64,000 bases of DNA from positions 3,520,001-3,584,000 of the forward strand of contig NC_054757.1 in NCBI RefSeq assembly GCF_018143015.1, written 5' to 3'. Made by a program: the position numbers and the translations under genes. Below are positions 1 through 11,878 of this stretch, in pieces. This DNA is from Lytechinus variegatus (Eukaryota; Echinodermata; Echinoidea; Temnopleuroida; Toxopneustidae). The notes under the pieces were generated by a model that did no database searches, had not been told where the DNA came from, and saw only the letters and a list, made by a program, of their open reading frames with translations. The first letter of the stretch is position 1. Every line of letters starts with the position of its first letter.

Positions 1-3000
1 CTTCATCCGAATTAAACCACTGTGTCACTTGTTTCCTATTTTCGATGATGAATTATTAAGATCAATAGAATTGAATTAAAACAGTATATATACTACTCCT
101 CGTGATCCAAGTCCCCTCTCCTAAAAATTCAAAACGGCAATTAAACCGTTGATATTCATCTACCCCTCATTTCCCTCCTCTTCAAAACCACTCTGCCACT
201 TTTAGACAGTTTCCTAGAGATGATTAATAAATATTTTCGATAATAAGAATCATTAAAATCAATGAAAATCACATTAAAGACACTATTTGACTGTCTAAAG
301 AATTGAATTAAAACAGTATATACTACTCCTCGTGATCCAAGTCCCCTCTCCTAAAAATACAAAACGGCAATTAACCCGTTGATATTCATCTACCCCTCAT
401 TTCCCTCCTCTTCAAAACCACTCTGCCACTTTTAGACAGTTTCCTAGAGATGATTAATAAATATTTTCGATAATAAGAATCATTAAAATCAATGAAAATC
501 ACATTAAAGACACTATTTAACTGTCTAAAGAATTGAATTAAAACAGTATATACTACTCCTCGTGATCCAAGTCCCCTCTCCTAAAAATACAAAACGGCAA
601 TTAACCCGTTGATATTCATCTACCCCTCATTTCCCTCCTCTTCAAAACCACTCTGCCACTTTTAGACAGTTTCCTAGAGATGATTAATAAATATTTTCGA
701 TAATAAGAATCATTAAAATCAATGAAAATCACATTAAAGACACTATTTAATTGTCTAAAGAATTGAATTAAAACAGTATATACTACTCCTCGTGATCCAA
801 GTCCCCTCTCCTAAAAAATACAAAACGGCAATTAACCCGTTGAAATTCATCTACCCCTCATTTCCCTCCTCTTCAAAACCACTCTGCCACTTTTAGACAG
901 TTTAATAGACATGATTAATGAATATTTTCGATAATAAGAATCATTAAAATCAATGAAAATCACTTTAAAAAACACTATTTAACTGTCTAAATACTCCTCG
1001 TGATCCAAGTCCCCTTCCCGTGTTAAGTTCGTCCAATTTCCCATAGGAGGGGACTTGGATAACGAGGAGTACTATTACTCGTGATCCAAGTCCCCTCTCC
1101 TAAAAATACAAAACGGCAATTAACCCGTTGATATTCATCTACCCCTCATTTCCCTCCTCTTCAAAACCACTCTGCCACTTTTAGACAGTTTAATAGACAT
1201 GATTAATGAATAGTTTCGATAATAAGAATCATTAAAATCAATGAAAATCACTTTAAAAACACTATTTAACTGTCTAAATACTCCTCGTGATCCAAGTCCC
1301 CTTCCCGTGTTAAGTTCGTCCAATTTCCCATAGGAGGGGACTTGGATAACGAGGAGTACTATTACTGGTGATCCAAGTCCCCTCTCCTAAAAATACAAAA
1401 CGGCAATTAACCCGTTGATATTCATCTACCCCTCATTTCCCTCCTCTTCAAAACCACTCTGCCACTTTTAGACAGTTTAATAGACATGATTAATGAATAG
1501 TTTCGATAATAAGAATCATTAAAATCAATGAAAATCACTTTAAAAACACTATTTAACTGTCTAAATACTCCTCGTGATCCAAGTCCCCTTCCCGTGTTAA
1601 GTTCGTCCAATTTCCCATAGGAGGGGACTTGGATAACGAGGAGTACTATTACTCGTGATCCAAGTCCCCTCTCCTAAAAATACAAAACGGCAATTAACCC
1701 GTTGATATTCATCTACCCCTCATTTCCCTCCTCTTCAAAACCACTCTGCCACTTTTAGACAGTTTAATAGACATGATTAATGAATATTTTCGATAATAAG
1801 AATCATTAAAATCAATGAAAATCACTTTAAAAACACTATTTAACTGTCTAAATACTCCTCATGATCCAAGTCCCCTTCCCGTGTTAAGTTCGTCCAATTT
1901 CCCATAGGAGGGGACTTGGATAACGAGGAGTACTATTACTCGTGATCCAAGTCCCCTCTCCTAAAAATACAAAACGGCAATTAACCCGTTGATATTCATC
2001 TACCCCTCATTTCCCTCCTCTTCAAAACCACTCTGCCACTTTTAGACAGTTTAATAGACATGATTAATGAATAGTTTCGATAATAAGAATCATTAAAATC
2101 AATGAAAATCACTTTAAAAACACTATTTAACTGTCTAAATACTCCTCGTGATCCAAGTCCCCTTCCCGTGTTAAGTTCGTCCAATTTCCCATAGGAGGGG
2201 ACTTGGATAACGAGGAGTACTATTACTCGTGATCCAAGTCCCCTCTCCTAAAAATACAAAACGGCAATTAACCCGTTGATATTCATCTACCCCTCATTTC
2301 CCTCCTCTTCAAAACCACTCTGCCACTTTTAGACAGTTTAATAGACATGATTAATGAATATTTTCGATAATAAGAATCATTAAAATCAATGAAAATCACT
2401 TTAAAAACACTATTTAACTGTCTAAATACTCCTCGTGATCCAAGTCCCCTTCCCGTGTTAAGTTCGTCCAATTTCCCATAGGAGGGGACTTGGATAACGA
2501 GGAGTACTATTACTTGTGATCCAAGTCCCCTCTCCTAAAAATACAAAACGGCAATTAACCCGTTGATATTCATCTACCCCTCATTTCCCTCCTCTTCAAA
2601 ACCACTCTGCCACTTTTAGACAGTTTAATAGACATGATTAATGAATATTTTCGATAATAAGAATCATTAAAATCAATGAAAATCACATTAAAAACACTAT
2701 TTAACTGTCTAAATACTCCTCGTGATCCAAGTCCCCTTCCCGTGTTAAGTTCGTCCAATTTCCCATAGGAGGGGACTTGGATAACGAGGAGTACTATTAC
2801 TCGTGATCCAAGTCCCCTCTCCTAAAAATACAAAACGGCAATTAACCCGTTGATATTCATCTACCCCTCATTTCCCTCCTCTTCAAAACCACTCTGCCAC
2901 TTTTAGACAGTTTAATAGACATGATTAATGAATAGTTTCGATAATAAGAATCATTAAAATCAATGAAAATCACTTTAAAAACACTATTTAACTGTCTAAA

Positions 3001-3473
3001 TACTCCTCCTGATCCAAGTCCCCTTCCCGTGTTAAGTTCGTCCAATTTCCCATAGGAGGGGACTTGGATAACGAGGAGTACTATTACTCGTGATCCAAGT
3101 CCCCTCTCCTAAAAATACAAAACGGCAATTAACCCGTTGATATTCATCTACCCCTCATTTCCCTCCTCTTCAAAACCACTCTGCCACTTTTAGACAGTTT
3201 AATAGACATGATTAATGAATATTTTCGATAATAAGAATCATTAAAATCAATGAAAATCACATTAAAAACACTATTTAACTGTCTAAATACTCCTCGTGAT
3301 CGGAGTCCCCTTCCCGTGTTGAGTTCGTCCTATTTCCCATAGGAGGGGACTTGGATAACGAGGAGTACTATTAGTCGTTATCCAAGTCCCCTCCTATGGG
3401 AAATAGGACGAACTCAACACGGGAAGGGGACTCCGATCACGAGGAGTATTTAGACAGTTAAATAGTGTTTTTA
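1..3473. repeat. Tandem array (230-bp then 287-bp units) ending in a long inverted repeat
   Basis: Units recur at about 69, 301, 531 and 761 (about 230 bp), then at 1071, 1358, 1645, 1932, 2219, 2506, 2793 and 3080 (287 bp exactly). The larger unit is the smaller one plus a segment of about 57 bp. That segment lets each unit fold on itself: TACTCCTCG...CCAAGTCCCC pairs with GGGGACTTGG...CGAGGAGTA. Copies differ at only a few positions. The array runs off the left edge and ends at the 99-bp inverted repeat at 3263-3473. The architecture resembles foldback-type transposons with internally repetitive inverted arms; no transposase is seen. Confidence 0.9.
3263..3473. repeat. Perfect 99-bp inverted repeat with 13-bp spacer
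   Basis: Bases 3263-3361 are the reverse complement of 3375-3473, with spacer 3362-3374. Both arms contain the terminal motif of the 287-bp unit (AACTGTCTAAATACTCCTCG). Here the last array unit turns round on itself, marking the right end of the array. It could be the terminus of a foldback element or an inversion breakpoint. Confidence 0.9.
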
Positions 3474-5335
3474 GTGTTATTAAATTTGTCTTATTTAGTG
3501 TTTTGATCATTGTTTCATCAACTTGGAAGAATATACCGCCACAAGAGTGAAAAGAAAGAGACTATTTTTGTCGTTTGAAAAAGTGTCCGAGTCAGTTGTT
3601 ATTGTGTCAATGGGAAAACGTGTGGTGGAAGGAAGTCCCCGCTCAGTGAGAAGTTTCGCACCGTTTCGCATCGCGAACAATAGATTTCTTTTGAAAATCT
3701 TCCAACCGTGGATTCTATTGAAAGATTGCTGATATTTGAGGTGTGTCTCACTCCTAGTACCAATGAGGTCCAAACATTACATGTATGGACCTCATAGGCG
3801 ACATCAGTGCTAAAATTGGGTTAGAGATTTATGTGGATCTAAATTTATTGTAATTTCAACAAAAGTACTAGCTAAATTTGAGGCTTTTGTTGAAATTTTG
3901 CTTTAATGATAAATTAATGCTTCAATAAGTAACAAAAAATTGAAAGAAATGAAGGGGAACTTACATTTTGACGACTTTTTCCTGATTTTCTTGGCAGTTG
4001 TCCTTCACTTCTGACTCTCGATCGGACCTGATATGCAGATCACGTATACGCGTTCTCGTCAGGTGATCGGTCGGTTATTCTTTTCGCCAGATGTTGATAA
4101 TTATATATTTCATAACGCAGCGTTCATCGCAAATTTAGCTGAAAGAGATTGAAGTTGAACAGCGCAAGCTTTAATTTATTCAGAAATAACGTTTGATTGC
4201 ACAAGTTTCGCCTCGGACATTTAGGATCATTTGGTCCCATATTGGCGTAACTACGGGGGGGGGGGGGTGTCCCTACCACCGTCCACACCGGGCGTCCACA
4301 AGCCAGCAATTATCTTTTTTCTCTTTTTTTAACCAAAATGCTTCCCCCCAGAAAAAAAGAACCAGGGTTAAAGAGAAAGACAATTATGATAGAGGAACAC
4401 AAAATACTTTATTTTTTCAGCTTTTAATGCATCGACTTATAATCAAATATTAAATGGGGCTTAGAACATTTTTTTAAAAAGTCAATTAATAAAAATATTC
4501 CGCTCTTCGGGATTTGAGCTTTCATGAAATATCCGATCTTTTTCATGATTACCGAAAATACTTCAAATGTCAAAAAAAAATTATCGGTGTAGTAGCTGAT
4601 ACCTTGCGCCCGCCTTAATTATTTTAATGTTGAGATACTTTGCTTTAATTTAATGAATTCCTAAAAGCATTAATTCTCAGATCATTTGTCGCAATCGAAT
4701 GATTCGATTGGTAAGCTAGTTGTATAATTATTATGATTCATGAATTGTTTAAAATGTGTCTCTCTATCAGTTTTGAATATTTAAAAAAATGTCAGCTCGT
4801 GCTTTTTGCTCGCAATATTTTGATTAGTAAGAAATTCTTGTGTATGCGAGTTTGATACATAAATAACTAGAGAGAGAGGGGGGGGGGGTGTCCCTCAGCT
4901 ACTTGTCCTTGCTTATTCCAATTTTTTTTATTATGCTCGTGTTGTGGGTATTTCAAAGTCTTTTCTTTTTCTCACCCTTTTTATTGTCTCGGAGCTTCCC
5001 TCTATTTCTTTGCTACGATGTATAGCCCATCTTACTTGTTTCATTTTTTTATGTTCTCATTTCATTGAAAACATAATTATTAAACTGACGTAGAAGACTT
5101 TACAACAAAATTTTGATATTGTTTTTTCTTGTTTGTTTGGCTTTCTTTTTTCTTCTCCTCAGTCCTTTTTCTAATTAGTTTCCCTTTCCTTATTTTATAT
5201 TATTTCATTTCATGAGGCATCCGCCAACTTATATACAACAACAAACGTTAGAGGCGGATATCCAGTAAGGGGGCGTGGTGGTGTGCCCTCTAAAAAGAGG
5301 AAAATAGGAAGGAAAAAAAGCAGGATTTATCTTGG
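3474..5335. other. Repeat-flanked AT-rich DNA, no supported gene
   Basis: There is an open frame at 3523-3732 (+) with no recognisable domain and no splice context. A G-run fragment of the interspersed G-rich repeat class sits near 4250-4270, and another at about 4878-4890. The rest is AT-rich with no conserved coding pattern visible to me. Confidence 0.5.
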
Positions 5336-5456
5336 TGAAGATGATAGTGGTGGTGATGGTGGCGGTGATGATGATGATGATGATGATAATAATGATGGTG
5401 GTAGTGGTGATAAAGATGAGAATGAAGTTGGTGACGATGATATGATGATGATGTAA
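5336..5456. repeat. GAT/GGT trinucleotide microsatellite
   Basis: An imperfect run of GATGATGAT interspersed with GGTGGTGATGG. The His/Tyr-rich reverse-strand frame across it is a by-product of the repeat. Confidence 0.85.
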
Positions 5457-5788
5457 TTTTGTCTTTAAAAAAATAATAGTGCAAAGGCGAAATCATTTAA
5501 AGTTTATTATGAAAATAGCAGAAAAAAATAATTTGAAAAATTGTACGTATGCGTATGGAAAATCTATCCCCCACCAAAAAAGAAAAAAAGTGAGATTTTG
5601 TTTTGTTATTTGTGACGGCGTAGGCCTATGCGAACAGCTGTGTGATATAATTATGGTAAAAAAAGTAAATGAAATGCCAAGAAATACATGATAATGACTT
5701 TTATTGTACATTCAGTATATCAGTAGATAAATTCATACTCGTTCCAAAAAAAGAAGAAAGTGGGTATATTATGGACCATTAAAAATGG

Positions 5789-5835
5789 GCAGTTGCTCTA
5801 TATATTATATTACATAGAATATATAGAGCAACTGC
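5789..5835. repeat. 18-bp perfect hairpin
   Basis: GCAGTTGCTCTATATATT at 5789-5806 is perfectly inverted at 5818-5835 with an 11-nt loop. It is probably the remains of a small foldback repeat; no RNA gene is implied. Confidence 0.75.
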
Positions 5836-6196
5836 TCGTGTGTAGCGGTAAGTTATTCACCTGATCTACATAATTCATGCGGCGCACGGCGCGTGCGCAA
5901 TGTTTAATAATTATTGTTGTGAATACAATGAATGTCATCAAAAACATAATAACACAGATCAAATAGTGCCAGCTCGACGCGCAAAATGAGAAAAAAATAT
6001 ATATTTTCTGCCCTGATAATTTGATAACCCTAACCTAACCCAATTTCTAAGTATTTTTATCATAAACAGGATAACTATATACAATGATTGAAATTAACTT
6101 TATATTCTTTTGCGAACAAAATGAATATGAAAGACAGCTTTTTGATAAAGAACACAGTTTTAGAGCGTTAGAGCGCGATTTATACCTACAACCGCT

Positions 6197-7735
6197 AACA
6201 TAGGCGGATCCAGGGGGGCCGAGGGGCCCGGGCCCCCCTATTGGCGGAGCAAAAAAAGAAAAAAAAAGAAAGGAAAAAAGAAAAGGAAGGGAAAAGAGAG
6301 GAAAAAAGAAGAAAGGCAAACATAAGAGGAGGAACATGATTAAATGAAATAACATTAGGGGAAGACTCTGAAAATAATTTTTTTTTAAATCTATTTGTTA
6401 GGATAAAAAATTTTCGCTCGCGCTTCGCGCCTTATTGTCTTTTAGGGTATTTGCATATCTTGCTCAATATGGAGCTTGAAAAATCAAACTTTGAAGTCAT
6501 TATACAAAACATATTTCAGCTGGGAAATTGAACTTTCATTATTTTGTTTCATTTACAAATTGATTTTTAAAAAGTGCTCTGTAAAAATGTCTTTGATATC
6601 ATCTGAACATTATCATTTTCTGCTTGCGCTGCGCGCTCGCAAAATTTGAATTTTCAGGTACGTATTATTTTCCTGTATTCCATAAAGTTCTCAAAAAGTT
6701 CCCTATTCAGGTCAGATTGTTAAAACGTATCAGCTAGCGCCGCACGCTATAGCATTTGGATTAGTCGGTTATGTATATCCCAATATTAATTCTAAATCAA
6801 ACTAATTTGATGACAGTTTATCAAAAACTTTGACTCGCGATTTCTGCTCGCATTGATAGATATATAATGCCTCTTATGCATAATTACAAAGTGCTTTAAA
6901 TGTCCAGTTTTCAGGCCATAAAATTAACACATTTCGCGCTCCCATGCGAGAGAAATAGGAAGATGGTCATCAATTTCATATGATGACATAATGCCCTCAT
7001 AGCATGTTCCGGTCCTATGTAAAAACTCAAAGTAATAAAAATAAAATACATCAGCTCTTTTTTAACTGTGATCCATCACAATTCACAATTTTCCCACAAA
7101 GTGTTTGCATTACAGAGCTTAAATTCACCCTTTGTTATATCATATATTTTTAGCTCGCGCTTTGCGCTCTCTTTATTGATTTTCATGATAAGAAAGTTAC
7201 TTAGAATACCCAAATTCTAGGTCGAAATCTAAAACACACGTTAATTCAGATACGCAGATTGTTCTCTATTTAAATCATTATCCAGTTTCAGATCACAATA
7301 TCAAAAAGTGTCTGCTCGCGGATAAATAACTTATCCTTTTCATGATAAAACATGAATAGTGCGTCCAGAATCTTTCCCCATAATTTTGTTTACCCATCAC
7401 ATTTCTCCTATTTTCTCCTCCCTTTTATTTTCCATTAATTTTTCTTTCGTTCACTTTTTTTCTGTCCTCTTTTCCCATAATTTATTTTACCCATCACATT
7501 TCTCCCTATTTACTCTTCCCTTTTATTTTCCATTAATTTTTCTTTCGTTCACTTTTTTTCTGTCGCCTTTCCCCTTCTAAGTTCTATTTTTTTTCTCGTC
7601 TCACCGCTTTTCCTCATCCCCAGCCCTCGATCGACGCCCGTGCAGATTCGCAAACAATATCAAGAGTATATGTCTACTTGCAAGGGCGGAAATCTCTCCC
7701 CAAAGGTAGGGGGACCAGGGGCTGGAAAATTTGAC
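6197..7735. mobile_element. Interspersed element of the GGCGGATCCAGG / CGCTTCGCGC class
   Basis: It begins with GGCGGATCCAGGGGGGCC, followed by a C-run and a purine-rich tract. It then carries diverged copies of a GCTCGCGCTTCGCGC-type motif (near 6415, 6622, 6735, 6833, 6940, 7154 and 7311) spaced by about 100-200 bp of AT-rich sequence. The same internal motif, inverted, fills the better-defined element at 30343-31424. The right boundary is uncertain. Confidence 0.55.
7374..7566. repeat. Direct duplication of a ~93-bp pyrimidine-rich segment
   Basis: A block containing CCCATCACATTTCTCC and then CCATTAATTTTTCTTTCG occurs twice back to back with few differences. Confidence 0.75.
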
Positions 7736-7891
7736 AAGCAAAAAACAAACAAAAAAAGAAGGTTTATCACCCTCTAAAGAAGGTCATCTTGACCAAAAGA
7801 AATTTGACAAGCAAACAAGCAAAAAAAAGGGGCATGCCAAAAGTAAGATCGTCTCTTCCAAAATACATTTCGAATTTGAACGACATGACCA

Positions 7892-8060
7892 AAAATAGTA
7901 GGGGGACATTTCATAATGTGCCCCCTACTATTTTGGGTGAGGGGACATGTCCCCCGGCCCTGGGGTTTGCGCCCATGTGGGTGGGGGTGTTGCGCCTCCC
8001 TATCGGGATCATATCACAGCGAGTATACACTCTTCCATATTGGAAGAGTGTTTACTCGCT
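7892..8060. repeat. Two adjacent foldbacks
   Basis: The first, at 7892-7934, pairs AAAATAGTAGGGGG with its complement. The second, at 8018-8060, pairs AGCGAGTATACACTCTTCCA with TGGAAGAGTGTTTACTCGCT with one or two mismatches. Between them is a G/C-run fragment of the interspersed G-rich repeats. These are probably relics of nested short transposons. Confidence 0.65.
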
Positions 8061-8210
8061 GAGATTTCGATCTCACACATAATTTTATAAAAAAAAATAG
8101 AACAGCTACGCCTTGAACACAGGCCAAAATGCCTAACGATTTCTCCGCGGCATTAACAACTCTCGTAAAGGGCGCTCCATTTATAAATAACGTTGCATGA
8201 ACAGCTCTCT

Positions 8211-8283
8211 ATGGCGACGAAATTTACCGCGGAATTGCAGCCAGCAGCGTGGGAAATTGGCAGAAAATTCAAGAAGAGAACCG
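8211..8283 (+). CDS. Possible short first coding exon, unknown product
   Basis: An ATG at 8211 opens a 24-codon frame (MATKFTAELQPAAWEIG...) that ends at a consensus-like splice donor, G|GTGAGT, at 8283/8284, in phase 1. A TATAAATA box-like string sits at 8182-8189, too close to the ATG for a normal 5'UTR. The GC content is higher than the surroundings. No downstream partner exon was identified, and the segment lies on the opposite strand inside what would be the first intron of the DNAJB-like gene. I do not recognise the protein. Confidence 0.25.
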
Positions 8284-8710
8284 GTGAGTACCGATTTAAC
8301 AGTATTCATGTATTAATTAATATTTATTTAATCATAAGAATAATTTTTTTTTACGGAAAGAAAGCTTAGTTCTAAGCTAGGGCGGCCCAAATGCGCGTGA
8401 GTGGAGTCCCAGTTTCTTAACACGGGTAAGTATTGCGGTGTCGCCTAGAGTGGTGTGTCTCAAGTTTGTCCCCAGTGACTTGGATGACGATAAGGCCGAT
8501 AAAGTTTGTGTTACATAAGTTATATTTTCCTGTTCAATTCGTAGCCTAGCCCTAGGCCTAAAAATGATTTTACATGTAGGCCTACTCTCGAGAAGCCGCC
8601 TGGCTAGCCTCGGCTTGCATTGCCATTTGGTCCGGCGGCGTCGGAGACAGAGTCGCTTGACTTTGCTTTGGCACAAAACAAATGACAGAAAATCAAATGA
8701 AAAATGGTAC

Positions 8711-8843
8711 CTTCAACTTTCTTGGTCGGATATAATTTTTTGGCTTTATGAAGGAACTTCAGAGCCTTGTCTTTATCACCATCTGACACTGCTTTCAAGG
8801 CTATTCTGACACATTTTTCACTCTCGTCACGGTTCCCTTCCAT
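8711..8843 (-). CDS. DNAJB12/DNAJB14-like J-domain co-chaperone, first coding exon
   Basis: Read on the minus strand, ATG at 8843 starts [11 protein letters not shown] and continues with the helix-rich segment ...[13 protein letters not shown], then TKKVE, to a donor GAAG|GTACCA at 8711/8710 (44 codons plus one base, phase 1). From family knowledge, this matches the conserved N-terminus of DNAJB12/DNAJB14, tail-anchored ER-membrane Hsp40 proteins that recruit Hsc70 to ER-associated degradation. In that family the N-terminal helical hairpin precedes the J domain and one transmembrane segment. Neither the J domain nor the membrane segment is seen in the 8.7 kb to the left, so the first intron either extends beyond the window or this is an orphan exon. 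The context GCAAAGATGG is a good start context. The reading frame continues past the donor for about 30 residues before a stop, so an unspliced form is possible. Confidence 0.75.
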
Positions 8844-9038
8844 CTTTGCCTGCGATTTTCACCTTTGACACGAAATATACGTATACTGTAACTTCTTTGC
8901 CACAGAGGGAGACATTGAAAAAGCACCGAAGAGAAAATGCAAGAAATTTCTCTCTCATGCAAAAAAAAAATAAATAAATATTAATAATAAAAAAAATCGA
9001 GTATAGGGAGAATTCACTCCTCAGAGGGAATATTATGG

Positions 9039-9158
9039 ATATTTTCTTTTTCATTTTCCCCCTTCCACAGGGTTCTTTATTTAAAAAAAAAGCATAGTAA
9101 CTATGCTTTTTTTAAAATAAAGAACCCTGTGGAAGGGGGAAAATGAAAAAGAAAATAT
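9039..9158. repeat. Near-perfect ~60-bp-arm palindrome
   Basis: The sequence from ATATTTTCTTTTTCATTTTC at 9039 to its inverse ending at 9158 folds around the centre GCATAGTAACTATGC near 9098. It lies about 200 bp upstream of the DNAJB-like start codon. It could be a small foldback insertion; cruciform potential is high. Confidence 0.85.
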
Positions 9159-9463
9159 TTATCTCAAAAAATTATCTTTGTGGATCTAGTCCCTTTTGCA
9201 AGCAGAATCTAACCCCTTTAGAAAAAAAAAGTGATTATTTTTTCTTTGCCATTTTTGTTCACTTTTCTTTAGTATCATTTTATAGAACTATTCAAAATCT
9301 ATACATTTGGACAACAGAATCAAATTTGATGAATAACCTCTTCCGTATAACCCTAATTAACTTTGATTTGTGGAAATCGATGATGAATAAAAAAAAAATG
9401 TCACATTCGAGTTAAATGAAGTTTTCAGTTTGATAATTCGGGATGATTTCATACAGGCTACTG

Positions 9464-10020
9464 TAGATAGATAGATAGATGGATGGATGGATGGATGGAT
9501 GGATGGATAGATAGATCAATCGGAAGAAAGATAGATCGGAAGATAAATAGATGGATGGATGGATGGATAGATAGATAGATAGATCAATCGGGAGAAAGAT
9601 ATATCGGAAGATAGATAGATAGATGGATGGATAGATAGATAGGGAGAAAGATAGATAGATAGATAGATGGATGGATAGATAGATAGATAGATCAATCGGG
9701 AGAAAGATAGATCGGAAGATAGATACATAGATAGATGGATGGATGGATAGATGGATCAATCGGGAGAAAGATATATCGGAAGATAGATAGATGGATGGAT
9801 AGATAGATAGGGAGAAAGAAAGATAGATGGATGGATGGATAGATGGATAGATAGATCAATCGGGAGAAAGATAGATCGGAAGATAGATAGATAGATGGAT
9901 GGATGGATAGATGGATAGATAGATCAATCGGGAGACAGATATATCGGAAGATAGATATAGATAGATGGATGGATAGATAGATAGATAGGGAGAAAGATAG
10001 ATAGATTGATAGATAGATGG
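9464..10020. repeat. GATA/GGAT minisatellite with higher-order structure
   Basis: Runs of GATA and GGAT are interrupted at regular intervals by TCAATCGGGAGAAAGATA and TCGGAAGATA, giving a higher-order repeat. The long Ile/Tyr/Leu/Ser frames on the minus strand are translations of this repeat. Confidence 0.9.
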
Positions 10021-10255
10021 GGAGGCTTGCCTAAAAATATATTTTTTTATTCAACTCTATATTGGCTACCTGGCTTGGATGTGGCTAACATTCCGAATAT
10101 ATTTGCGAAGCATTTGATTATGTGTTAGTGGCAAAGTATTTTTAAGTGAAATGTCGAACACTATTATACTGGTTTGAAATTAATTCTGATTCTCCAGAGG
10201 CTACTTAATCAAGATGCAGGAAATCGTAGAGGGCGAGGATCTAGCCACTCTAGCC

Positions 10256-11160
10256 CTTTATCACAGGGGTGGATCAGGGGGCGGATCCAGCTTAATTTTG
10301 CCGACTTGAAGGTGCTGGGGTGAGGGTGAGTGCTCCTTCGCCCAATGCACCTTGCATGGGCGGATCCAGGTATTTTTAAATGGGAGCCGAAGGCCCCGTA
10401 ACACGCACTAAAGGTTTATCCTGCATGACGGGGGGGGGGTCTTGGGCCCTTCCCCCTGAAAAATTTGGAAATATTCAACCCCTATAATTCTCTCAAGTTA
10501 AAAAGGACACTTTTCTGCAGGGAAGGGGGGGGGGGGGGGCTGGGGCCTGGGGCCAGCTCCCCCCCCCCTGGATTATCATCTGTTTCTTTCTGATCTGAAA
10601 ATATTCTGATATTGAAAGCTATAGATATTTTATTTTATGTAAAAATGGTCCACTTTCTTTTGTTTTGATTTGATATCATTTTCATATTTAGGCCTACAGT
10701 CGGTCCATATAATCTCTCACATTATATAGCCCCAGGTTCTATAAAGAACAAAATGTGAAAAATATACAAATTACAACTTATAGGCCTGAATAAATAAATG
10801 AAATGTGACAGTTCACTTTTTGTCAAAACAATTAACCTTTTATAAAATCAAAATTATTTTCTCATGCACCACAACTTCGGAGGCTTTCTTTTCGATCATA
10901 TGTTAATTTTCTCGCCAAAACCCCACATAATATCCCAAATCCAATAAAATTTATATTTAGACATTCAACAGGACCATTTAGGCCCTATAGTGAAATCTAT
11001 ATTATATAACGGCTGATCCAACGCTCATAAAATATATATAGCGACGTTTAAAGTAATGCTATTTTCTTGACTTGGGGTATTGCGAATTAAATTTGGAAAA
11101 TTTAAAGTTGTTTCCACCCCAGCATCCCCTACACCCCCCCCTCCCGCTTGGGCCTGATCA
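10256..11160. mobile_element. Cluster of G-run/GGCGGATCCAG repeat fragments
   Basis: GGCGGATCCAG occurs at about 10280 and 10361. G- or C-runs occur at about 10430, 10526, 10558 and 11135, and phrases such as TCTTGGGCCCTTCCCCC recur. These are overlapping truncated copies of the interspersed class seen at 6197 and 30343. No coding frame is present. Confidence 0.55.
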
Positions 11161-11878
11161 TCGAGATATATTACTAAGGGCCTGATTTATCACGGATAGG
11201 CAAATAGGGCTTATGCCCTGATTATACCCGTAACTCTTTCTATTCGTCCTTTCCTGTCCCTTCCTATAACCTCTATATTCCTACTCTTAATTTGTCTGTG
11301 TAACTTTGCGTTCTCTTTCTTTCTTGTTTTGTTTCCTCAGTTTTTCTGAAATAATAGCCTGCATAATATTTCTTAAATGCATTTATTTATTTGCTTATTC
11401 AGTATTTTTAGGTTTTATTAGTTTTATTTATCTATTTATTATTATTTTTTTTTTGGGGGGGTCGTTTTGCTTACTTTCTGTTTGTCTTTCACATTGGATG
11501 ATTTGTGTTCAGTTATTTTCCCTCTTTTTCGCCCCTGATGGTTTCCTTTGTCTCCCCTTTATAGTGTTTTCGTGATAGGTCCATGGTCAACATGGTCAAA
11601 CGAGGCCCAGAAATCTGACATATTTTTTCCCTTTTCAATGATCTTGACGACACCGTAGACGGATGATCGAGTTTCGGGCGATCGAGTCGTAAATTATTAA
11701 AGGTAAGGGCTGATTTTGCTAGAAAAATACTTAGGAAGTAAATTATTACTATGATTTTATTTGTGTAAAATGTCTTGGTCTCAAAGAGAAAATTCATGAT
11801 TTGCGCTTTTGTCTGGATTGAAAAGGGAACGTTTCGTTTTATTCACCTACATTTTTGTGACCTCTTTCTTTTACACAG
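11161..11878. other. T-rich non-coding stretch
   Basis: Low-complexity T-rich DNA lies at about 11300-11470. A candidate splice donor (AAAG|GTAAGG) sits near 11701 and could end a 5' untranslated exon, but there is no coding evidence. Nothing else is supportable. Confidence 0.4.

Noticed and set aside
1135..3045. Repeated 62-codon minus-strand frames (MDELNTGRG...)
   Set aside because: They occur once per 287-bp tandem unit and exist only because the repeat lacks stops in that frame; no domain and no sign of translation.
1071..3366. Regular spacing resembling a CRISPR array
   Set aside because: The whole 287-bp unit is repeated with no unique spacers, and the DNA is eukaryotic.
5290..5496. 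His-rich frame on the minus strand
   Set aside because: Translation of a GAT/GGT microsatellite.
9412..9759. Ile/Tyr/Leu/Ser-repeat frames that look like membrane proteins
   Set aside because: Translation of the GATA/GGAT minisatellite.
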